The notes under the pieces are model-generated. The model did not search any database and was not told where the DNA came from. It saw nothing but the letters and a program-made list of their open reading frames with translations. The position numbers were made by a program, and so were the translations under genes. Below, piece after piece: positions 34,339 to 42,006 of a stretch of 64,000 nucleotides of DNA; position 1 is the stretch's first letter, and each line of letters opens with the position of its first letter. Source of the DNA: Nitrospirota bacterium (GTDB taxonomy: Bacteria > Nitrospirota > Thermodesulfovibrionia > Thermodesulfovibrionales > UBA6898); contig JACRMT010000010.1 of assembly GCA_016214855.1 (NCBI GenBank), forward strand, positions 1 through 64,000, read 5' to 3'.

Positions 34339-35349
34339 ATGGACTGCAGAGACATCCGAAAAAAACTTTCTGACAGCAGTGGCGGACCTGTTCCACCTGA
34401 TGACAGGGTGCTCATTGACGAGCATATCCGGAATTGCGGTGAGTGCGCGGAATATGCTGCTGAAATGAAAAGAACGATCAGGAGACTGAGAACGCTTGAA
34501 GAGGTCGAACCTCCTGCCGGGCTGACCGTAAAGGTGATGAATAAAATCCGGTCAGAGGCAAGGCCAATAAGGGGATGGAAAGAATGGCTCTTCTACCCGC
34601 TGCATATCAAGCTGCCGCTTGAGGCTTTTGCTGCAATTCTGATAACCGTGGCAGCCGTCTTTATCTATAAGAATATGGGGCCTGAGCTTCAGAAGATGGA
34701 GGTTCAGCCTCAGGCTCCGGCTATCAGGAGCATGCCTGCTGCGCCTGAAAAAGAGCTGCAGAAGCCAGAGATACAGAAAAAAAGTATACAGCCGCAGCGT
34801 CTTCAGGAAGCAGCGAAACATAAAGACAGTGCCGCTAAAACTGAGACGCGTGAGATCTTGACGCAAAAAAATGAAATACCTGTTGAACAGCCAGCTCCAG
34901 CCGCTGCTCCCACAATGCCTGCGCCCTCCTCCTCATTTGCGCCGTCTCCTGCCCTTTCAGCTGCAGCGCGGCATGCCGAAACAGGCAAGGCTGCAGGTAT
35001 GGCAGCCCGGGATGAGACGATGCAAAGGGCTGCGCCTGCAGCACCGCGTTCTGAACTCCCGGCAGAAAAAAAAGCAGCCGGGCTTACCACCATTACCCTA
35101 ACGGTCAGAGAGTTGGATGCTGCTAAAAAAGAGATCGAGGCATACATTGCCAAAAGCCATGGAGAATTGAAGATTAGCGAAGAGTCCGAGTCCCGTATCA
35201 TCCTTACAACAAAGCTCGATCCTTCAAAAATCCCAAACTTTCTTGAACACCTGGGCAGCCTTGGCAGAATAAAAGAAGACCTCAGGGTATTATCGCTGCA
35301 AAGTGGCTTGTTCAAACTGATCATTGAAAAACCATCACCAGGGAGATAA
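34339..35349 (+). CDS. Membrane-anchored zinc-finger anti-sigma factor
   Basis: 336 residues. The N-terminal ZAS-type zinc finger has H29, C33 and C36 (EHIRNCGECAEY) plus C3. A single membrane helix lies at about 93-110 (LEAFAAILITVAAVFIY). The long Pro/Ala/Lys-rich periplasmic linker (115-245) ends in a folded domain (ITLTVRELDAAKKEIEAYIAKSHGEL...) that resembles DUF2275/DUF4349-type modules. It should hold the upstream ECF sigma factor at the membrane until a periplasmic signal leads to release. It begins one base after the sigma factor stop codon. Confidence 0.87.
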   Translation: MDCRDIRKKLSDSSGGPVPPDDRVLIDEHIRNCGECAEYAAEMKRTIRRLRTLEEVEPPAGLTVKVMNKIRSEARPIRGWKEWLFYPLHIKLPLEAFAAILITVAAVFIYKNMGPELQKMEVQPQAPAIRSMPAAPEKELQKPEIQKKSIQPQRLQEAAKHKDSAAKTETREILTQKNEIPVEQPAPAAAPTMPAPSSSFAPSPALSAAARHAETGKAAGMAARDETMQRAAPAAPRSELPAEKKAAGLTTITLTVRELDAAKKEIEAYIAKSHGELKISEESESRIILTTKLDPSKIPNFLEHLGSLGRIKEDLRVLSLQSGLFKLIIEKPSPGR

Positions 35350-35429
35350 TTCCCTCAGTAATGAGAAGCCTTTTGAGATGCCATTGCCTTCGGCTCGTAC
35401 TTTTGATAGTATTCTTAATCATGAATACC

Positions 35430-35550
35430 TTCGGTTCTCGTACAGGGGACTTGCACCCCATAAGTTCACGCCCATGCCGGGCGTACACCCACAGGTGAAC
35501 CGAACGCAGCAAAACGGCGCACCACGCCGGCACCATTGTGTTGAAAGAAA
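35430..35550. repeat. Structured repeat upstream of the Fe-S protein gene
   Basis: Two neighbouring hairpins, GGGG-ACTTGCA-CCCC (35447-35461) and ACGCCC-ATGCC-GGGCGT (35469-35485), the second enclosed by GTTCAC/GTGAAC. I recall very similar sequence between genes in unrelated bacteria, sometimes near integron-like arrays, but cannot verify it here. The frame of the next gene runs open through this stretch, and the peptide it would give is best ignored. Confidence 0.45.
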
Positions 35551-35554
35551 GAAC

Positions 35555-36280
35555 ATGAGACAAAAAATCCGGAACGGTATCATTTTAATCACTTTTTTTC
35601 TCTTCCCGGCAATTTTCTATTATCTGTCTCCTGTGCTCATTATTCAGTCAAGCTCACAGGGCGTAATCAATGGAAGTTTCGTAATTTTTTTCCTATTATT
35701 TTTCAGTTCTCTTTTCTTGGGCAGAGGATATTGTGGCTGGGTTTGTCCTGCCGCTGGTTGTCAGGAGGCTATTTTTCTTGCAAGGGATAAAAAAGTAACT
35801 TCGGGCAATCGCATTAAATGGTTCATCTGGATACCATGGATAAGCACGATTTTCATTTTGGCAATCAAGTCTGGAGGATATCGCCAAACCAACTTTTTCT
35901 ATATGACGACACACGGTCTTTCCGTCGTAGACGTCCAGAGCCATATTACCTACCTCATCGTTCTATTTCTCCTTATCGTCTTACCGGCGTTTATTTTTGG
36001 CAAGCGATCCTTTTGCCATCATTTATGCTGGATGGCTCCTTTTATGATCGCAGGCAGAAAGATTAGAAATTATTTCCATTGGAACTCATTACAGTTAAGG
36101 CCAAAACCAGAAACGTGTAAACATTGTCACTCCTGCAACGAACATTGTCCAATGAGCCTCTCCGTAGAAGAAATGGTTCATCAAGAAAACATGGAAAATG
36201 CCGAGTGCATTCTCTGCGGCAACTGTGTTGATAGTTGCAAGCATGGTGCAATTGAATTTGATTGGAATAGATCAAAATAG
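35555..36280 (+). CDS. Membrane 4Fe-4S protein (NapH/NosR-like)
   Basis: 241 residues. Four to five hydrophobic helices (IILITFFLFPAIFYYLSP, FVIFFLLFFSSLFLG, WFIWIPWISTIFILAI, YLIVLFLLIVLPAFIFG) and a cytoplasmic-type Cys motif RGYCGWVCPAAGCQ after the second helix, then at the C-terminus two ferredoxin motifs (CKHCHSCNEHCPMS and CILCGNCVDSCKHG). This layout is that of the polyferredoxin quinol-side proteins NapH/NosR/CcoG. It would pass electrons between the quinone pool and a periplasmic partner. No nap or nos genes are near. ATG 35555 is used because the upstream part lies in a structured repeat; the ribosome binding site is weak, and the gene may be an acquired cassette. Confidence 0.85.
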   Translation: MRQKIRNGIILITFFLFPAIFYYLSPVLIIQSSSQGVINGSFVIFFLLFFSSLFLGRGYCGWVCPAAGCQEAIFLARDKKVTSGNRIKWFIWIPWISTIFILAIKSGGYRQTNFFYMTTHGLSVVDVQSHITYLIVLFLLIVLPAFIFGKRSFCHHLCWMAPFMIAGRKIRNYFHWNSLQLRPKPETCKHCHSCNEHCPMSLSVEEMVHQENMENAECILCGNCVDSCKHGAIEFDWNRSK

Positions 36281-36289
36281 AATTACTGC

Positions 36290-36405
36290 TTGAAACCGGA
36301 GAACTCAGCACCTCGCACGAGACAGAAGTAAATAACGATGATTCAACCAGGCAGAAGCACCGGCCTAAAACCGCCGGTGTTCTCCCGAGCCGTTGGGTGC
36401 GAGCT
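36290..36405. repeat. Inverted-repeat region after the Fe-S gene, attC-like
   Basis: Contains hairpin CACCGGC-CTAAAAC-CGCCGGTG (36359-36380), GGAGAAC (36298-36304) pairing with GTTCTCC (36379-36385), and CTCGCAC (36312-36318) pairing with GTGCGAG (36395-36401). CCGTTGGGTGC at about 36389-36399 fits the GTTRRRY 3' core of attC sites. Together with the structure at 35430-35550 it brackets the Fe-S gene. Interpretation as recombination sites is unproven. The rest of the 274-bp gap shows no gene. Confidence 0.4.
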
Positions 36406-36554
36406 GTTCGCTTCCAACCGCTCGGCAAGCCTGAAATGAAGGAGCGGATTCATATATATCGTCTGAGGCCGGAGGACTACCGGAAGGATATAAACATTTT
36501 TCGCACCTCGGTAGAGTTCGTGAGCAAATTACAAACCACGAAAAGGGGGAAGAA

Positions 36555-37004
36555 ATGACAATAAACGGCGTAGTGAAGATTTTGGTAGCTGGTCTCGTTG
36601 GCGGCTTTATTGGTAACGGGGTGATGGGTGCCTTATTTTCCAGCCCTCCAGTCCAGTCGATACTCTACAACCCCGAATGGCAAAGTCAGCTTTTTATGGA
36701 GATCGCCCCGAAACGAAACATACCGGTCTCGGTCGCTGGTCTTGTTATATTGAGCATAATACACGCATGGCTTTTCAACGTTCTCATGCCCTCGATACCC
36801 GGAAAGACATGGATGAAAAAAGGACTATTCTGGGGGCTAACGATTTGGTTGATGTACTGGTTGTTTCAGGAATGGTTTATCTATAACACGTTGCTTGGTG
36901 AGCCTCTGCTACTGAATGTTCTCGAACTCATTATTTTGATGCTGGGTTCCCTGATTGAAGGAATTGTCATTGCGTTTTTTCTGGCGCGTAAGAACGGGGC
37001 ATAG
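36555..37004 (+). CDS. Four-helix membrane protein, function unknown
   Basis: 149 residues, mostly hydrophobic: helices at about 6-28 (VKILVAGLVGGFIGNGVMGALF), 55-75 (VSVAGLVILSIIHAWLFNVL), 85-105 (GLFWGLTIWLMYWLFQEW) and 118-143 (LNVLELIILMLGSLIEGIVIAFF). No Cys or His cluster. I do not recognise the family with certainty. A purine-rich ribosome binding site (AAGGGGGAAGAA) precedes the ATG. It is followed by a terminator-like hairpin at 37149. Confidence 0.75.
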   Translation: MTINGVVKILVAGLVGGFIGNGVMGALFSSPPVQSILYNPEWQSQLFMEIAPKRNIPVSVAGLVILSIIHAWLFNVLMPSIPGKTWMKKGLFWGLTIWLMYWLFQEWFIYNTLLGEPLLLNVLELIILMLGSLIEGIVIAFFLARKNGA

Positions 37005-37148
37005 CGAGGAATGGAAGGAAACCCCCGGCTGGAGCAGGCTGCTGAAGCTCATCGGAGAGTAGAAACTGAGCAGAGATTGGGACTATTGTAATTTCTATCT
37101 GAAAGTCATGAGGGCTACTCATTCTTCTTTATCCTAATCCAATAGCTG

Positions 37149-37192
37149 CCGGACATTTCCATGATACAATGGAAACGTCCGGGAACTTTTTC
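37149..37192 (+). terminator. Terminator-like hairpin
   Basis: A 14-bp stem with one mismatch (37149-37162 with 37169-37182; arms CCGGACATTTCCAT and ATGGAAACGTCCGG), six-base loop, followed by GAACTTTTTC. It would end transcription from the membrane protein gene before the DUF4139 gene. Confidence 0.7.
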
Positions 37193-37249
37193 ATATGCTC
37201 CCATGTCTAAAGCAGCAAGATCGCAAAATTAAAACAGAGGAGGAGCACC

Positions 37250-38698
37250 ATGAAGAAAAAACTTATTTCGATTGCAGCCAGTCTGCTCTGTCTCATCACC
37301 ACAGGATTGCCGGCGGCAGCCGAAAAAGAAGCTGCGAAACCCGTGCTGTCAACCGGGGTCGGGGACCAGACAGGGATCGCCATCACCATTTACAACGTCA
37401 ACCTCGGGCTCGTAAAGGACACAAGGCAGCTGAAGATTCTGAAAGGAAGCAGTGAGCTGAAGTTCATGGATGTCGCATCGCAGATCATCCCGGCAAGTGT
37501 TCATATCAAGTCACTGGTAAGCAGCGACAGCCTGTCGGTAATTGAGCAGAATTATGAATACGACCTTCTGAATCCCCAGAGGCTCCTGGATAAATATGTT
37601 GGCAAAGAGGTGAAGCTCTATCAGAAAAACCCGTACACGGAGAGGGAAGAGGTCATCACAGCCACCCTGCTCTCGAACAACGGCGGCCCTATCTTCAGGA
37701 TCAACAATGAGATAACCTTCGGCCATCCCGGTCGAATCATTTTTCCGGAAGTGCCTGAGAATCTGATCTCGAAACCGACCCTGGTCTGGCTGCTCGAAAA
37801 CAGCCTTTCATCCATGCAGAAGGTTGAGGCATCCTATCTCACTAACGGCATCACCTGGCGCGCGGACTATGTCGTAACGCTCAATGCAAAAGACAATAAA
37901 GCCGACCTGTCCGGATGGGTGACGATCGACAACAAAAGCGGCGCAACATACAGAGATGCAAAACTGAAGCTTGTTGCCGGAGATATCAACAGGGTGAAGG
38001 ACGAGCAGGACTATAAATACAAGATGATGCGTGTTGCTGAAGCCGCAATGGCCAAGCCGGCCCCACAGTTTAAAGAGGAGGAGTTCTTTGAATACCACAT
38101 CTACACGCTTGAACGTCCATCTACGATCAGGGACAACCAGACCAAGCAGATCAGTCTGGTCAGCGCTGATTCGATACCAGTAAAAAAAGAACTCGTTTTC
38201 AAAGGCGCCAATTACTACTACACCTCGAGGTACGGCGATGCCATCACAAACCAGAAGGTGACTGTCCTTGTGGAGATCCAGAACAAGAAAGACCATAACC
38301 TCGGCATGCCCCTTCCAAAAGGCACGGTAAGGGTGTATAAGCATGACGCAGAGGGCAGCCTGCAGTTCGTGGGAGAGGATTCGATCGATCATACGCCCAA
38401 AGACGAAAAGATCCGGATCAAATTAGGCGATGCCTTTGATGTTGTGGGCACGCGCAAACAGATGGACTGGAAGAAGATCGCGTCAGACACGTATGAGGCA
38501 AGCTTCGAGATATCGCTCAGAAACCACAAGAAAGAAGATATCGTAGTAAAGGTCGTGGAACCGATCCCTGGCGACTGGACCATGCTCAGTTCATCTCATG
38601 AATATACAAAGGCCGCAGCCTTCACTGCTGAATTCAATATCCCTGTGCCGAAGGACAAGGAAGTTAAGCTCACGTACCGGGTGAAGATGAGGTATTAA
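37250..38698 (+). CDS. Exported DUF4139 domain protein
   Basis: 482 residues with a signal peptide (KKKLISIAASLLCLITTGLPAAA). The body matches what I know of DUF4139: ITIYNVNLGLVKDTRQLKI near the start, WLLENSLSSMQKVEASYLTNGITWRADYVV in the centre, GWVTIDNKSGATYRDAKLKLVAGDINRV, and the C-terminal strands FEISLRNHKKEDIVVKVVEPIPGDW and VPKDKEVKLTYRVKMRY. Function is unknown; such proteins are probably periplasmic or surface-attached. GGAGGAGCACC before the ATG is a strong start signal. The gene stands alone between a terminator and repeat copy E. Confidence 0.9.
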   Translation: MKKKLISIAASLLCLITTGLPAAAEKEAAKPVLSTGVGDQTGIAITIYNVNLGLVKDTRQLKILKGSSELKFMDVASQIIPASVHIKSLVSSDSLSVIEQNYEYDLLNPQRLLDKYVGKEVKLYQKNPYTEREEVITATLLSNNGGPIFRINNEITFGHPGRIIFPEVPENLISKPTLVWLLENSLSSMQKVEASYLTNGITWRADYVVTLNAKDNKADLSGWVTIDNKSGATYRDAKLKLVAGDINRVKDEQDYKYKMMRVAEAAMAKPAPQFKEEEFFEYHIYTLERPSTIRDNQTKQISLVSADSIPVKKELVFKGANYYYTSRYGDAITNQKVTVLVEIQNKKDHNLGMPLPKGTVRVYKHDAEGSLQFVGEDSIDHTPKDEKIRIKLGDAFDVVGTRKQMDWKKIASDTYEASFEISLRNHKKEDIVVKVVEPIPGDWTMLSSSHEYTKAAAFTAEFNIPVPKDKEVKLTYRVKMRY

Positions 38699-38705
38699 GA
38701 ACATT

Positions 38706-38758
38706 TGCCATAACCTCCCCTCACCCCTCCTTGATAAGGAGGGGATTAAAGCCCGGAT
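38706..38758. repeat. Dispersed palindromic repeat, copy E (short)
   Basis: ACCTCCCCTCACCCCTCCTT-GAT-AAGGAGGGG with flanks similar to half of copies A and C. It sits between the convergent DUF4139 and cytochrome genes, 7 bp after the first stop, and may double as a terminator. Confidence 0.75.
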
Positions 38759-38803
38759 CGGCAATCACTTGATGGATGAGGTAAATTTCTGCTTTTCTTC
38801 TGA

Positions 38804-39556
38804 TCAGAGGGTATTGAGATATGCGATTATGTGCAAGACCTCTTCATCAGACAGGTAGGAAAATGACGGCATGTCCTTAAACGGGCTTCTGAGCTGCGCA
38901 GCGATATTGTCGGGTATAGCAGGCTTTCCGCTCACCGGAAGCCGGGGATTTTTCAGAATTCCTTTATGACCGGGACCGGTTAACGTCTTGTTGGTAAGAG
39001 GGTCATGGCAGAAGGTGCATTTGTCTTCATACAGTTCTTTTCCCTTCGTGATGCTTTCAGGATCAGTCCTGGCGATCATCCCTGCCTGCTCGGCTCCAGC
39101 TGCCTTTTTCTGGTCAGATGATCCAACAGCCGGGATCTCTTTCCCGAGTTTTGTGATCAGGAGGTAATATCCAGCCGACGTCGCGATCATGCAGAGGCTG
39201 AACAGTGCCAGAATAAGGCCTGCGGTCTGAAGCTTTGCATAGAACTGCCGGTATATAGTTGTAACCAGGATCTTGAAAGAAAGAAGAAGCAGTACAGAAA
39301 CGGCAAACAGCGCATGGAACGTCACCCTGACAGACGGCTCGGCCTTGGTCCGTACCAGAAATCCAAAGCAAAGATAGGTCAGACCGAGACAGAGAACAAG
39401 ATACAAAATGCCATTCGCCCGATGAATTTTTCTGAGAGTGTCGCGGTTGAACTTCTGCTCGGCCCTGCCGAAGATCTCAAAGGCAGTAAATATCCCAGTG
39501 AGCGCAGATGCGAGCACAGCCAGTGAGAAAAGAGATTTCAGAAGAAAAATCGGCAT
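38804..39556 (-). CDS. Membrane-anchored c-type cytochrome
   Basis: 250 residues. The first 145 hold four hydrophobic helices with basic loops (IFLLKSLFSLAVLASALTGIFTAF; GILYLVLCLGLTYLCFGFL; VTFHALFAVSVLLLLSFKILV; TAGLILALFSLCMIATSAGYYLL), of the kind seen in small cytochrome b-like subunits; a few His (for example in KIHRANG and VTFHAL) could bind haem. The C-terminal 90 residues form a cytochrome c domain with CTFCH and a distal Met candidate in FKDMPSFSYLSDEEV. It probably links the quinone pool to periplasmic cytochromes such as the small one encoded just upstream on the same strand. Confidence 0.8.
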   Translation of the reverse strand: MPIFLLKSLFSLAVLASALTGIFTAFEIFGRAEQKFNRDTLRKIHRANGILYLVLCLGLTYLCFGFLVRTKAEPSVRVTFHALFAVSVLLLLSFKILVTTIYRQFYAKLQTAGLILALFSLCMIATSAGYYLLITKLGKEIPAVGSSDQKKAAGAEQAGMIARTDPESITKGKELYEDKCTFCHDPLTNKTLTGPGHKGILKNPRLPVSGKPAIPDNIAAQLRSPFKDMPSFSYLSDEEVLHIIAYLNTL

Positions 39557-39658
39557 ACATCTCCTTTTCTGAAATAACAGAGGTAAAGGGAGGGGAAGGA
39601 CGCAGGCAGAATACCCGCCCTATACCTATCCCCTGCCTTTACCTGCAGTTTCTATTCT

Positions 39659-40009
39659 TTAGTAACCGCTTGTTGCCTTCTTCAAAGACTTGATGTACGC
39701 AACCATATCCTGCATCTGTGCAGACTTAACATCAATTGCCTTGCCCTTGTTGGCGCCCTCAATACATACGTTAACAGCTTCTTCGAGGCTCTTCTGGGTC
39801 TTGCCCATGATCTTGAACTCTTTCTTGTCAGCTGCCTTTTCCATACCCTTGCCGTTGGCATGACAATCGTTGCACGACTTGGATCCTCCGGCAAATTTCT
39901 TGTCATTGAACAGAGCCTTGCCCTTTGCTGCATCACCAGCTGCAAAAGCAGCCGTAAAGACCAGTCCAAGCACGATCAGCGAAAACATAACGATCTTTAC
40001 TATCTTCAT
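39659..40009 (-). CDS. Small periplasmic cytochrome c
   Basis: 116 residues: signal peptide (KIVKIVMFSLIVLGLVFTAAFA) and a single class I cytochrome c domain with CNDCH in GGSKSCNDCHANGKGM and a possible Met ligand in AQMQDMVAYIKSL. GGAGGTGA, seven bases before ATG 40009, decides the start; the longer frame has no such signal. Likely electron carrier for the neighbouring redox proteins. It lies about 100 bp upstream of the membrane cytochrome gene in the same direction. Confidence 0.9.
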   Translation of the reverse strand: MKIVKIVMFSLIVLGLVFTAAFAAGDAAKGKALFNDKKFAGGSKSCNDCHANGKGMEKAADKKEFKIMGKTQKSLEEAVNVCIEGANKGKAIDVKSAQMQDMVAYIKSLKKATSGY

Positions 40010-40167
40010 TCTTTCTTCACCTCCCTTCAGAATAACGATTACCGTTATTTTACTGTTCAGAGACACGGGGCGCAACAGTTTTCAGGCAGACATCAGCGCT
40101 GTTTATTGATTACCCGTTCTTTTGATATAATGTTCATATACTTCTAAACTGTTCAGAGGGGGAAAAC

Positions 40168-40659
40168 ATGATATCAGAAGCAGTTGCAACAGCGATCAAG
40201 ATGGAGACCGATGCCATTGCATTTTATGAGGAATCCGCAAACAAGGCTCATCACGCCTTTGGCAGGGAAATGTTCAAGGGTTTCGTAAAAGACGAGAGGC
40301 GGCATCTCGCAATGCTTCAGAACCTTTTCAAGGGCATGGGGCTGAAGGAGGATTTCGCCAGCCCAAGGGCAGAGATCAAGACCGTTTTCAGCATGCTTAA
40401 GGACCAGATGATGCAGAGGGCCGAGGCTGTTCAGAGCGAACTGGATGCGATCAAGATCGCGCTCGACATGGAAAAGGCGGGTTTTGATTTTTATACAATA
40501 GCTGCGGCAAACGCCCCGACGCCGGAAGAAAAGAAGCTCTTCGAGCGTCTTGTGATCGAAGAGAACGATCATTTTTCGATACTCAACGAAACCTATACGT
40601 TTCTCGAGAACACCGGCCAGTGGTTCATGTACGAAGAGAGAGGGATCGTCGAAGGATAA
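40168..40659 (+). CDS. Ferritin-like/rubrerythrin-type di-iron protein
   Basis: 163 residues, all-helical. Two copies of the E...ExxH pattern are visible: KMETDAIAFYEESAN with FVKDERRHLAML, and ALDMEKAGFDFYTIAA with VIEENDHFSIL, giving a di-iron centre in a four-helix bundle. No rubredoxin domain is present, so it is a 'ferritin-like/rubrerythrin core' protein; such proteins remove peroxide or store iron in anaerobes. GAGGGGG before the ATG. The flavodiiron protein gene starts 112 bp downstream in the same direction, consistent with an oxidative or nitrosative stress locus. Confidence 0.88.
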   Translation: MISEAVATAIKMETDAIAFYEESANKAHHAFGREMFKGFVKDERRHLAMLQNLFKGMGLKEDFASPRAEIKTVFSMLKDQMMQRAEAVQSELDAIKIALDMEKAGFDFYTIAAANAPTPEEKKLFERLVIEENDHFSILNETYTFLENTGQWFMYEERGIVEG

Positions 40660-40771
40660 CCTGAATATGCCTGGCCGGGACAAGGGGCAGGGGTTATGAA
40701 CTCCTGACCTGACCGTCACACCGGTATCCCGGAACATGCGCCATCGACATATTTTTTAAGGAGGAATCATA

Positions 40772-41986
40772 ATGAAAGCTGTACAAATAAAGCCTGATAT
40801 CTATTGGGTAGGGGCTATTGACTGGGGGGTCCGTGACTTCCACGGATATATAACCCCGAATGGAACCACATACAATAACTACCTGATCGTCGACAAGGAC
40901 ATCACCCTTGTCGACACCGTAAAGCATGACTTCTCCGAGATCACGATCGACAATATCATGAGCATTTGCGATCCTTCGCAGATCAGGAATGTCGTTATAA
41001 ACCATATCGAACCTGACCACGTGAGCAGCATCGACAAGATCATGGATCTCTGCCCCAGCGCGATGATCTATATCACGGACAAGGGGAAAAAGGGCCTTGA
41101 CCGTCATTTTGATACGTCCAGGTGGCAATTTACGATCGTCAAGACAGGTGATACGCTGAGTACGGGCAAATATACGATCCAGTTTCTCGAAACCCCGATG
41201 CTCCACTGGCCTGACTCGATGATGAGTTTCATAAAGGAGGCAAAACTCCTCTTGTCCCAGGACGCATTCGGCCAGCATCTTGCAACTGCTGCGCGTTTTG
41301 ATGACGAGTTCGTGGAGTGCGCCTCCCACTCCGAACTTGACGAGGCAGTGGTCGAATATTATGCGAACATTCTCATGCCCTTTGGACAGCTCATCAAGAA
41401 CAAGATCGCAGAGGTGCAGAAACTGGGACTTGATTTTGACATGATCGCCCCTGACCACGGTATCATCTGGCGGGGAGCACCCAACAAGGTCATCCAGGAC
41501 TATCTCAATATGGCAAACGGCAAGGCCGCACTCAGGGTCGCCGTCATCTATGACACCATGTGGCACAGCACCGAACATATGACCTACCCGCTCATGCGCG
41601 GCATTCAGGATGCCGGCGTTGACTGCAAGATCATAAAGCTCAGGGCAACACCGATGAGCGTTGCGATCAAGGAGTTCTGGAAATCACGCGGATGCCTCAT
41701 CGGCACGCCGACACTGAACAACATCATGTTCCCGTCTGTGGCTGAATTTCTTACCCATCTGCGCGGCCTCAGGCCGAAGAACCGCATCTGCGGTGCATTC
41801 GGCAGCTTTGGATGGGGAGGCGGTGCAGTAAAAGATGCGTATGAGGATTTCAAACGCATGGGCCTTGAGATCGTTGAGCCGGGCGTTCAGGTGCAGTACC
41901 GCCCGTCCGCTGCTGATGACGAGGCATGTTATGCGTTCGGCAAGGCATTTGCCGAGAAGGTAAAGGAATATCACAGCAAGTTCTGA
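40772..41986 (+). CDS. fprA: Flavodiiron protein (FprA; O2/NO reductase)
   Basis: 404 residues, cytoplasmic. The N-terminal metallo-beta-lactamase-like domain has the di-iron motif H78-x-E80-x-D82-H83 (NHIEPDHVSSID), a further His in MLHWPDSM and one in APDHGIIW; the C-terminal flavodoxin domain (about 253-400) binds FMN (VIYDTMWHSTEHM and GAFGSFGWGGGAVK). These enzymes reduce O2 to water and/or NO to N2O, using rubredoxin or similar donors. GGAGGAATCATA precedes the ATG. The octahaem cytochrome gene starts 20 bp after its stop, so the two are almost certainly in one operon. Confidence 0.95.
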   Translation: MKAVQIKPDIYWVGAIDWGVRDFHGYITPNGTTYNNYLIVDKDITLVDTVKHDFSEITIDNIMSICDPSQIRNVVINHIEPDHVSSIDKIMDLCPSAMIYITDKGKKGLDRHFDTSRWQFTIVKTGDTLSTGKYTIQFLETPMLHWPDSMMSFIKEAKLLLSQDAFGQHLATAARFDDEFVECASHSELDEAVVEYYANILMPFGQLIKNKIAEVQKLGLDFDMIAPDHGIIWRGAPNKVIQDYLNMANGKAALRVAVIYDTMWHSTEHMTYPLMRGIQDAGVDCKIIKLRATPMSVAIKEFWKSRGCLIGTPTLNNIMFPSVAEFLTHLRGLRPKNRICGAFGSFGWGGGAVKDAYEDFKRMGLEIVEPGVQVQYRPSAADDEACYAFGKAFAEKVKEYHSKF

Positions 41987-42006
41987 TGGTATAAAAGGGG
42001 GCTGCA

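Noticed and set aside
35324-35554. N-terminal extension of the Fe-S protein gene
   Set aside because: The open frame upstream of ATG 35555 passes through hairpin repeats and overlaps the anti-sigma gene; the peptide has no membrane or Fe-S features.
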